18,086 bases of DNA from an uncultured Balneolaceae bacterium (lineage in GTDB: Bacteria > Bacteroidota > Rhodothermia > Balneolales > Balneolaceae): positions 1 to 18,086 of the forward strand of contig CALJMB010000125.1 in the NCBI GenBank assembly GCA_937982515.1. The letters run 5' to 3'. Below the pieces are notes generated by a model. It saw only the letters and a program-made list of their open reading frames with translations, was not told the DNA's origin and searched no databases. The first letter of the stretch is position 1, and the number at the start of each line of letters is the position of its first letter. Positions 1-5,887 of the stretch are shown here, in pieces. The translations under genes and the position numbers were made by a program.

Positions 1-1
1 A

Positions 2-1177
2 CGGAATTCAACCGCTGTCCACAGTCAGTTACTAAGTATGCGGGCCAATGCTCAAGGCTTGCTCGGAAAACCGGCTGAGGCGCTCGGAAGCGCAAAGGAA
101 GCAGCCAATCTGGTTTGCGAAAATACCGACTTATATCTTATGGAATGCATCAATGCACAGATGGAGCTGAGGCATTTCTACGAGTGGGCCGGAGATTTTA
201 ATTCGGGACTCGATGCAGCCGCATTCGCTTATAATCTGGCTGATTCTGCAGGTTCTATGATCTCCGATCCCATGCGCCTGGCCGTTGTGGGAAGCTATGG
301 GAATGCTCTTTCTTACGGGGCCCGGACCGCCGAAGCCATCCCGTTATTAGAAGAAAACGCAGCCCTTGCGCTAAATCTGTTTGGTGATGGTGCCTACCGC
401 TATGCCCGTGCGCTTCACGACCTGGCAACAGCCCATCTGTATGCCGGCGATCTTCATATAGCTTATCCGATGGCAAGAAGGGTTTTTGAAATAGGTGGCA
501 GAGCGCAGCCCGGCAACCCTACGAACGCCTACTGGCTGCATCAGATATACCGCATGGCTCTGGACCTGCGAATGCCGGATCAGGCGTCTTCTGCATTTAA
601 TGAGTTTTCTGATGACCTTCCAGAGACAATGAGTGATTATTACGTTCATGCATTTAAAGTGGAACGCCTTCGGGCCCGGGCGCTTTCCAAACCTGGAGAT
701 GCCGGGATACGGGACGAAATTCACGATATGCTGGAAAATTTCCGTAATCTTGACTCACCTCTATATCCTAAGGCTGCTCTCCTGGCTGCAGAACAAGCGG
801 TCGAGGCAAACGATACCTCCGCGGCAAAGCAATATCTTAACCAATATCATGCCTCGATTGAGGCTATACCACGCACAGATATAGGTCCGGCCCGCTCCAT
901 GCTCATCAATGCGCGGTACTTAGCCTTACTGGGAGAAACAGAACAGGCCATAGAAGAAGCCGGGCGATCTCTTTCTGCACTACAGGGAATAGGCCACACT
1001 GATAGTCCTTTTGTTGCAGAAGTTCAGGCCGTGCTGGCAAATCTGAATTGCAGTCTCAGTGATATGGAGAAAGGAAAAGCCCAATTGCTTGCTTCCTATC
1101 GGTATTGGACGGAAATAGCCAAAGTACCTGCCGGCTCTAAAGCCATGGATCGATTAGCCCCCGCCTGTACCCGGTGA
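2..1177 (+). CDS. TPR-like repeat protein, C-terminal part (5' truncated by window edge)
   Basis: The reading frame is open to the first bases of the window: codons upstream of the ATG at 38 continue to position 2 without a stop, so this is the C-terminal part of a longer protein and 38 is probably not the true start. The visible part (about 390 residues) is soluble and almost wholly helical, with repeated Ala/Leu-rich helix pairs typical of tetratricopeptide-like solenoids, for example the segments around EAIPLLEENAALALNLFG and QYLNQYHASIEAI. No catalytic motif is visible. In this group of bacteria such C-terminal solenoids often follow a Ser/Thr kinase or transcription-regulator domain, but that part lies outside the window, so the overall function is unknown. 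The gene converges on the DUF1499 gene, with 14 bases between the stop codons and no hairpin in that gap. Confidence 0.75.
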   Translation, partial: RNSTAVHSQLLSMRANAQGLLGKPAEALGSAKEAANLVCENTDLYLMECINAQMELRHFYEWAGDFNSGLDAAAFAYNLADSAGSMISDPMRLAVVGSYGNALSYGARTAEAIPLLEENAALALNLFGDGAYRYARALHDLATAHLYAGDLHIAYPMARRVFEIGGRAQPGNPTNAYWLHQIYRMALDLRMPDQASSAFNEFSDDLPETMSDYYVHAFKVERLRARALSKPGDAGIRDEIHDMLENFRNLDSPLYPKAALLAAEQAVEANDTSAAKQYLNQYHASIEAIPRTDIGPARSMLINARYLALLGETEQAIEEAGRSLSALQGIGHTDSPFVAEVQAVLANLNCSLSDMEKGKAQLLASYRYWTEIAKVPAGSKAMDRLAPACTR

Positions 1178-1191
1178 AGCGCGAATACCAA

Positions 1192-1920
1192 CTATTCAAC
1201 CCGCTCTAAATAATCCCTGACACGTTTGGCATTCACCCCGATATCTCCCAATCCGACACGGGATACGGAACGCACGTCAATCTTGCTTCCCCCTTCGGCC
1301 GTATCCACCCTGATGATAACATCATCTTTGAAACCGAACCACGGCAGTGTGTGGGTAGCCTCAATTGTGAGGGCCGATTTGTTTTCTGAAACAACTTCCC
1401 AGCCGGTTCCCCGGGCCGCTTCAAGGGCCTTTTCGTAGGCTGCTGAAGGCGGTTCCTGAAGGTAGAGCGTGCCAATATCCGGGTAGTGCTCCTTCTGTAC
1501 CCGGGCAACCTCTTCCCCGCCATATTCGGTTGGATTGGGCGCATCGGCCCTGAGCGGTGCGATGGCATCAAACTCTGGCGGACTTTGGGTATCTGTGGTA
1601 ATATCGTGGATGGGCGGATATTTTTGCATCTCAAGATACCAGTACAGAGTGGTTCCCACAGCAGCAAGGCCAAGTATAATACCGGCAGCAGCCATCCAGC
1701 CGCCTCCATATCTGGCGGACCGTATGAAGAAAAAATATACGGCTCCCAGAATCAATCCGATGACTCCCATTATGGCGCCTGCAGGAATTAACGTCTGAAA
1801 AGCGGTGCCAAGTCCCCACCATCCCCATTGGTATCCATAGCCTGAAAGCAGATAGATAGCGGCTCCAATAAAAGCTATCAGCCCCGATGCCACAGCAACC
1901 TTTGACATGTATTGATTCAT
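1192..1920 (-). CDS. Membrane protein with C-terminal DUF1499 domain
   Basis: Product of 242 residues. Three hydrophobic segments lie near residues 8-26, 44-66 and 74-97, followed by a soluble domain from about 100 to the end. That domain carries DUF1499-like features: the segment around YEKALEAARGTGWEVV, and the near-terminal VRSVSRVGLGDIGVNAKRV, which matches the family's typical R-S-x-S-R-x-G-x-x-D-x-G-x-N ending. The biochemical role of DUF1499 is unknown. I chose the ATG at 1920 rather than the GTG at 1926, because AGGAGG lies six bases before this ATG while the GTG overlaps the end of that ribosome binding site. It is transcribed leftward, away from the 22-bp tandem array that lies 139 bp upstream of the start. 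No functional link to neighbours is evident. Confidence 0.8.
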   Translation of the reverse strand: MNQYMSKVAVASGLIAFIGAAIYLLSGYGYQWGWWGLGTAFQTLIPAGAIMGVIGLILGAVYFFFIRSARYGGGWMAAAGIILGLAAVGTTLYWYLEMQKYPPIHDITTDTQSPPEFDAIAPLRADAPNPTEYGGEEVARVQKEHYPDIGTLYLQEPPSAAYEKALEAARGTGWEVVSENKSALTIEATHTLPWFGFKDDVIIRVDTAEGGSKIDVRSVSRVGLGDIGVNAKRVRDYLERVE

Positions 1921-2058
1921 ACTCACCCTCCTCTTTTTTGTACATCAATTGTTATGATTGACCTGAGAACCTCCTGGTTGCACCTCCTGCCGTAATGTAC
2001 CGCTTTCATCTCCAAAAATATAACTCAAGTTGCTACGTGTAGTGCCGTGAAGCGGTTA

Positions 2059-2190
2059 CAAAGCTTATGTCGGCGCTCTGCAAAGCTTACGTCGTCACTC
2101 AACAAAGCTTATGTTGCCGCCCTGCAAAGCCTTTGTCGTTGCTCTGCAAAGCCTTTGTTGTCGCCCTGCAAAGCTTTTGTTCCTGCCTGG
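2059..2190. repeat. 22-bp tandem array A, six units
   Basis: Six head-to-tail units of exactly 22 bp start at 2059, 2081, 2103, 2125, 2147 and 2169. The first eight bases (CAAAGCYT) are almost invariant, position 11-12 is GT in every unit, and the remainder is pyrimidine-rich and variable. The core contains AGCT (AGCC in units 4 and 5) inside a short imperfect palindrome. Because 22 is not a multiple of 3, the array reads as different Cys/Ala/Leu-rich peptides in each plus-strand frame, which argues against a coding origin. It starts 139 bp upstream of the DUF1499 gene and ends six bases before the EamA stop codon, so it would lie in the 3' UTR of the EamA transcript. Confidence 0.93.
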
Positions 2191-2196
2191 CCGGCC

Positions 2197-3162
2197 TCAG
2201 CTCACAGGCGCCCCGGCAGATTTCCCAAGCTGGATCAGTATCACAGCCGATAGTACCATAACTATTCCGATAATCTGGAGTACTGTTAAAACCTCATTAA
2301 ATACTGCAACGCCGACCAGCGTCGCCACTACCGGTTCTACCGTTGCGGTGATCGATGCCCTGCCGCCTTCTACCAGAGACAGACCAACCGTGTAAAGCAG
2401 GTACGCCAATGCTGTGGGCAGCAAGCCCAATGCCAAGACAATCAGCAGTGTTTGTAGCGACCCCAGTCCTGTAATGATGTCCGGGGAATTACTGACCGGT
2501 ATCAAAGCTATAGATGCAAAAACAAAGGTGTACGTGATAACGGTTATGGATGAATATGTTCGAAGCGCGTATTTGCCAAAAATGGTGTACAGAGCATAAC
2601 CAAAACCTGAGCCGAGCCCAATCAGCACCCCATATAACGAGACAGATTGTTGGTTTAGCGGCAGCAGCTCAATAACAAGTACACAGCCCGCAAGGGTCAT
2701 CAGCAAGGCCGCGATTTTTCTGGATGTCATCGATTCACCGAAGAAGATCGACGACATCAAAACAACAAAAGCCGGGCCTGTATAAAGCAGGATGACAGCT
2801 ATAGATAGTGAAATCTCCTCTATGGCGGTGAAGTAGCACCAGTTGAAAAAAACGATACTGAAAATTCCAGTCCCTATAAAGTAGAATGAATGTTTCCACT
2901 CGATGATAAGCTTATTTCTGTCTTTGATCAGCAGATACACAACGAGAAAAATGGAAGCGCTAACAACCCGGAGGGTGACGATTTGCAGAGAGGTAAAGCC
3001 TGCTTCAGACAATGCGTCTACATACAGGCCTATGGTACCCCACAGAGCCGCTCCTGTAATGATGTATATATATGCCAGTCTGTGTTTGTTTGGCAATTGC
3101 AAAAAGTTTTGTTTTAACGTGAGTTTTGCTAAAGAATTTATACCAGCAGAACAGGTCCGCAT
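2197..3162 (-). CDS. EamA-family (DMT superfamily) transporter
   Basis: Product of up to 321 residues, with about ten hydrophobic helices arranged as two EamA repeats (roughly residues 29-165 and 180-312). Family features include ITGAALWGTIGLYV at the start of the first repeat, RVVSASIFLV in the second helix, and VEPVVATLVGVAVFNE near the end of the second repeat, the usual E-P-V...E signature. Members of the drug/metabolite transporter superfamily are inner-membrane exporters or uptake carriers of amino acids and other small metabolites; the substrate cannot be read from sequence. The N-terminus is about 25 residues longer than usual and starts at the only in-frame ATG (3162), so translation may begin further in at a TTG or other codon. 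The gene stands alone, 289 bp downstream of speE on the same strand. Confidence 0.87.
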   Translation of the reverse strand: MRTCSAGINSLAKLTLKQNFLQLPNKHRLAYIYIITGAALWGTIGLYVDALSEAGFTSLQIVTLRVVSASIFLVVYLLIKDRNKLIIEWKHSFYFIGTGIFSIVFFNWCYFTAIEEISLSIAVILLYTGPAFVVLMSSIFFGESMTSRKIAALLMTLAGCVLVIELLPLNQQSVSLYGVLIGLGSGFGYALYTIFGKYALRTYSSITVITYTFVFASIALIPVSNSPDIITGLGSLQTLLIVLALGLLPTALAYLLYTVGLSLVEGGRASITATVEPVVATLVGVAVFNEVLTVLQIIGIVMVLSAVILIQLGKSAGAPVS

Positions 3163-3411
3163 AGTTGAGGCTGCCCAGACAACATACTATTCAAAACGGT
3201 GCCCATACTTGGTAAGGTTGCTGGCTCACCGATCGGGGTCATCCCCTCTATCACGGCAAAAGGCACTGTGATTTTTCCTTCGAATGGGGGTGGTCACCCG
3301 CTCTGTAAAGGCTCAACTTTAAGTTCTGAGGTAAAACCTTCAATGTGATTTTTTTTGGACAGCCTCAAGATAATCATACAGGCTGAGCTGATTTTTTAAT
3401 CCTTCCTCTTT

Positions 3412-3442
3412 ACTCCAGCTCTTGGAGAGAGGGGCCTGGAGT
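3412..3442 (-). terminator. Possible hairpin 3' of speE
   Basis: Arms ACTCCAG (3412-3418) and CTGGAGT (3436-3442) form a 7-bp stem, and inside it CTCT/AGAG can extend the pairing with a G-rich bulge. It begins ten bases after the speE stop in the direction of transcription. There is no U-run, so it is a weak terminator candidate or an RNA-stabilising 3' hairpin. The rest of the 3163-3451 gap holds no recognisable gene. Confidence 0.35.
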
Positions 3443-3451
3443 GGGGAGAAA

Positions 3452-4303
3452 TCACGTTATTATGTCCCGTACGAAATTGGGAAGAGCAAAACATCCTTCG
3501 TGTACCGAAGCATTGTAGTACCCGAGCTTATCTCCAAAATTCTTCAATCCGTCTCTGACCCTGTTCAGGGTATCATCCGACAGTGGATCCAATCCCTTGC
3601 AGGCACAGGCAAACGACCACATTCCTGCAGGATAAAGCGGTATATAAGCCAAATACATTTTTGAAACGGGATAGATGCCATCCAGGGATGAAAACACATT
3701 CTTCATGCTTTGATGATACGCCTTAATCCAGGGGCTTTCGGTTTGAGCCGTAAGTACCCCCCTCTCTGCCAACCCGTTATAACAAGCCTGTATGAATGTT
3801 CTTTCAAACAACCCCCCGGCCGGACCCACCGGATCTGAGCCGTCGACAATGATTACATCATACGGCTCATCGATGGACTGAACAAATTCAATCCCGTCTT
3901 CAAATAGCACATTCAGCTTGGGGTTGTTCCAGTCACCTACATCCGGAAGGTATTGTTTGGAAGCCCGGACTACGGCCTCGTCAATTTCCACCATATCCAC
4001 CTGCTCAACCGATGGGTGGCGCATAACCTCGCGGGCCGTTCCACCGTCTCCGCCTCCGATAATGAGGATTCGTCTGGGCTGGGGATGAGTGAACATCCCC
4101 ACATGAACCAGCATCTCGTGGTAGACAAATTCATCTTTCTCTGAGAGCATCACCATGCCGTCTATCGTCAGCAAATTGCCCCATGTATCGGTTTCATATA
4201 CTTCGACAAGCTGATAGGGTGTCTGCTCGGAAAAAAGAAGCCGGTTTACGCCAACAGTAAGGCCGGTCTGTTTATGATAGTATTCGTTATAGGATAAAGC
4301 CAC
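3452..4303 (-). CDS. speE: Polyamine aminopropyltransferase (spermidine synthase)
   Basis: Product of 283 residues, the usual length for bacterial SpeE. It transfers the aminopropyl group of decarboxylated S-adenosylmethionine to an amine acceptor (putrescine, or agmatine in some lineages) in the cytoplasm. Visible family features: an N-terminal beta-strand tetramerisation domain, YHEML (61-65), the nucleotide-binding loop ILIIGGGDGGTAREV (79-93), the acidic pair in VEIDEAVV (106-113), and DGSDPVGP (154-161) with catalytic Asp154. The start is a GTG with no ATG nearby and an in-frame stop two codons upstream (4306-4308). It is the last gene of a minus-strand cluster after speD and the arginine decarboxylase, with 141 bp (including a heptamer-built hairpin) separating it from the latter. 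Acceptor specificity is not decided by what I can see. Confidence 0.95.
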   Translation of the reverse strand: MALSYNEYYHKQTGLTVGVNRLLFSEQTPYQLVEVYETDTWGNLLTIDGMVMLSEKDEFVYHEMLVHVGMFTHPQPRRILIIGGGDGGTAREVMRHPSVEQVDMVEIDEAVVRASKQYLPDVGDWNNPKLNVLFEDGIEFVQSIDEPYDVIIVDGSDPVGPAGGLFERTFIQACYNGLAERGVLTAQTESPWIKAYHQSMKNVFSSLDGIYPVSKMYLAYIPLYPAGMWSFACACKGLDPLSDDTLNRVRDGLKNFGDKLGYYNASVHEGCFALPNFVRDIIT

Positions 4304-4363
4304 AATTTATGATTGATAATTTTTCAGGTCCCGTGCTTTTGAAATAATTTGGAGTAAAGAGGA

Positions 4364-4431
4364 TTCAGAATGTAGGAGTCAGAATTCAGAAGCACCCGGA
4401 GGTTCATTCTGAATTCTGATTTCTGGCTCCT
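4364..4431. repeat. Heptamer-built imperfect hairpin between arginine decarboxylase and speE
   Basis: Left arm GGAGTCAGAATTCAGAA (4375-4391) pairs with a right arm at 4407-4430 that has the same sequence in reverse complement plus exactly seven additional bases. The sequence has a 7-base rhythm: TCAG recurs at seven-base steps on the left and TCTG on the right. It fills much of the 141-bp gap between the two genes. No U-run follows on either strand, so it may be a transcript-stabilising or processing hairpin, or a dispersed repeat of the short-tandem heptamer kind seen in cyanobacteria and other phyla. Confidence 0.75.
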
Positions 4432-4444
4432 GGATATACGGCCC

Positions 4445-4957
4445 TTACTCATACCAGAGCACAACCGCCGCAAAGGTAGAACCGCAGGCCTCCACTTTGT
4501 GTTCAATACCCATGTACTTGATCTCTTTCAGCGCCCGTTTGCGGTACTCGAAAGCGTCAACCACCATCTGGCGAACGACTTTCTCCACATCTTCCAGTTT
4601 GCTGTGATCTTCAAACTCCATAATTACCCCTGGCTCAGTTTCATCTTCAGGTATGCCCACGGCTACAGCCGAAGAAATGTAGCTTCCAGGCGTGGTGGAG
4701 TCGATTGTAGCGTACGCCAGCGGAATCAACCCCCCTTTGGGCAGATTGAACTCCTTTATAGAGCGTTGCTGTGCACCTGGAGGAAGTATGCTGCTCACTC
4801 TCATCAGGTTGGTATCGCCTACGCCGGCATTCAGCAAAGCATTATCAAAAGCATTTAATCTGGTAGGTCCTTCGGAGGCCCCTTTAACCAGGCAGTAGGC
4901 ATTTGGGGTTTTAGCCATCATAAATTCAGAGAGTTGTATTCCCGGAAATTCTTTCAT
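4445..4957 (-). CDS. pdaD: Pyruvoyl-dependent arginine decarboxylase
   Basis: Product of 170 residues from the ATG at 4957; archaeal relatives are about 160-165. It converts arginine to agmatine and CO2. The proenzyme cleaves itself and turns a serine into the pyruvoyl group. The cleavage motif is visible as NLMRVSSILPPGAQ, with the Ser-Ser pair at residues 55-56, close to Ser52-Ser53 of the Methanocaldococcus enzyme. Other family features are LVKGASEGPTRLNAFDNALLNAG before the cleavage site and IPLAYATI and EFEDHSKLEDVE after it. A GTG at 5011 would add 18 residues, but it sits directly against a hairpin and lacks family similarity; the ATG at 4957 follows an A-rich leader. It lies between speD and speE, so agmatine is evidently the entry point to polyamines here. 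Confidence 0.9.
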   Translation of the reverse strand: MKEFPGIQLSEFMMAKTPNAYCLVKGASEGPTRLNAFDNALLNAGVGDTNLMRVSSILPPGAQQRSIKEFNLPKGGLIPLAYATIDSTTPGSYISSAVAVGIPEDETEPGVIMEFEDHSKLEDVEKVVRQMVVDAFEYRKRALKEIKYMGIEHKVEACGSTFAAVVLWYE

Positions 4958-5016
4958 TGTTGTTGTATTGTTATAATTGATTAGTGAAATGTGTTTTAAT
5001 AATCCTCTCACCTTTC

Positions 5017-5051
5017 TAACTCTGACAGAATTTGGAACCCTGTCAGAGTTA
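5017..5051. terminator. Perfect 12-bp intercistronic hairpin between speD and pdaD
   Basis: TAACTCTGACAG (5017-5028) and its exact reverse complement (5040-5051) flank an 11-base loop. It starts 18 bases after the speD stop on the minus strand. It is not followed by a U-run, so it more likely sets differential expression (stabilising or attenuating) within the speD-pdaD-speE transcript than ends it completely. Confidence 0.6.
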
Positions 5052-5069
5052 ATCGGGAGCCATGTGAAG

Positions 5070-5477
5070 CTAATTCTTTGCTGTGGTTTCAGATTGAGGC
5101 TTAAACAAGAGGCGTTCGCCGGGTTGTACCTTAAACATGCCCCGCTTCATCTCCATACTTGAAATGTTTTTCGCTTCAAACGCATCTTTTATATACTCCT
5201 GGATCACCCAGGGGTCAATGGTTTCTCCACAGGTGAAAATATCTACAGCGGCATAGTTATACTCCGGCCAGCTGTGAATGGATACATGAGACTCGGCAAT
5301 AACCACCATCCCACTTACTCCATAGGGACTAAATTTGTGAAAGTTATGTGATATAATAGTCGCCCCGGAAGCTCGCGTTGCTTCCAGAAAAGTAGATTCG
5401 ATAAACTCAACATTATTGATCTTTTCAGAATCACAATCATAAAATTCTACAAGAATTTGACGGCCAAGTGCTTCCAT
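5070..5477 (-). CDS. speD: S-adenosylmethionine decarboxylase proenzyme
   Basis: Product of 135 residues, the size of the short prokaryotic class 1b enzymes. It makes decarboxylated SAM, the aminopropyl donor used by SpeE. The proenzyme self-cleaves between Glu62 and Ser63 in AESHVSIHSWPEYNYAAVD; Ser63 becomes the pyruvoyl group, at the same number as in the Thermotoga maritima enzyme. The processing and catalytic residues His68 (IHSWPE) and Cys83 (FTCGE) are present. ATG start at 5477, with an A-rich leader and no clear Shine-Dalgarno. It is the first gene of the cluster speD-pdaD-speE. Upstream, a strong terminator points toward it and ends about 47 bases before the start, which suggests either control of speD by attenuation or an independent upstream transcript. 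Confidence 0.95.
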   Translation of the reverse strand: MEALGRQILVEFYDCDSEKINNVEFIESTFLEATRASGATIISHNFHKFSPYGVSGMVVIAESHVSIHSWPEYNYAAVDIFTCGETIDPWVIQEYIKDAFEAKNISSMEMKRGMFKVQPGERLLFKPQSETTAKN

Positions 5478-5524
5478 TTATTCTGTATTGTTTCAAGTTA
5501 AAGTGACAAGGCTCCGTCCATCCC

Positions 5525-5586
5525 AAATAAAAAAATGCGGCGCAGAACTCTTTGGTGACCTATAGCCAAAGCAGTTGACGCCGCAT
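5525..5586 (-). terminator. Strong intrinsic terminator upstream of speD
   Basis: On the minus strand an 8-bp stem ATGCGGCG/CGCCGCAT (5579-5586 and 5535-5542) continues through AACT/AGTT and CTTTGG/CCAAAG to a 10-base loop, and is followed by seven T, an A and three more T. This is a textbook Rho-independent terminator. No protein gene on the minus strand lies upstream of it before the divergent gene at 5888, so it ends either a small RNA or a regulated speD leader. Confidence 0.85.
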
Positions 5587-5887
5587 CGTTTATTCAGATC
5601 CGGATTAAGAATGCCTTTTAAATATGGAACAGCTACGTTTCGCAATGCATAAAATACAATTGGGTTCCGGGTTGTGTTTAACCGACCTTCCGCAAAAGCA
5701 CCATAACTCTTCTCATGAGAGAGTTTGGCAACGGGCTATGTCTTTACACATATCCGCTTTTACCAGGCCGGCAAGCAAGAAATCATTTGGTATACAAACG
5801 CTAATAAAATAATTTACCTTATCGTCACACAGAAGCGTCAGTAAAGGTGAACAAAAAAACAAATTACATAATTTCCCGGAATAAATA
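5587..5887. ncRNA. Candidate structured RNA (speD leader or small RNA), minus strand
   Basis: This divergent gap upstream of speD contains no convincing protein gene. On the minus strand, CCGGCC and TAAAAGC within 5756-5771 can pair with GCTTTT and GGTCGG within 5682-5699, enclosing two local hairpins: TATGT/ACATA (5737-5752) and a stem around the palindrome TCTCATGAGA with AACTC/GAGTT flanks (5705-5725). This resembles a three-way junction. About 100 bases further on comes the strong terminator. I recognise no known riboswitch motif in it (not TPP, cobalamin or SAM-I by eye), and pairing was judged by eye only. The structured part spans about 5682-5771; the rest of the gap would hold the promoters of speD's leader and of the divergent dehydrogenase gene. 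Confidence 0.3.

Noticed and set aside
2059..2190. CRISPR array
   Set aside because: Units are directly adjacent with a 22-bp period; there are no distinct 30-40 bp spacers between constant repeats and no cas gene. The same holds for 17990-18086.
2047..2395. Three overlapping plus-strand open frames (68-94 codons) rich in Cys, Ala and Leu
   Set aside because: They are translations of the 22-bp tandem array and of the antisense strand of the EamA gene; since 22 is not a multiple of three, each frame gives a repeating peptide. No start context or conserved domain.
3322..3440. Short minus-strand frame in the speE-EamA gap ending in YDYLEAVQKKSH, considered as a gene remnant
   Set aside because: Fewer than 40 codons, no start codon with a plausible context, and no family I recognise.
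3404..4363. A 13-bp inverted pair (GGAGTAAAGAGGA at 4351-4363, its complement at 3404-3416) flanking speE, like ends of a mobile unit
   Set aside because: A 13-base match is expected by chance a few times in a window of this size, speE is a native part of the cluster, and no target-site duplication is seen.
4958..5011. GTG start at 5011 for the arginine decarboxylase
   Set aside because: The additional 18 residues lack family similarity, the GTG directly abuts a hairpin, and the ATG at 4957 has a better A-rich leader.
5624..5812. A 62-codon plus-strand frame in the gap upstream of the E1 gene
   Set aside because: No recognisable domain, and it overlaps the candidate minus-strand structured RNA. 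Composition does not look coding.
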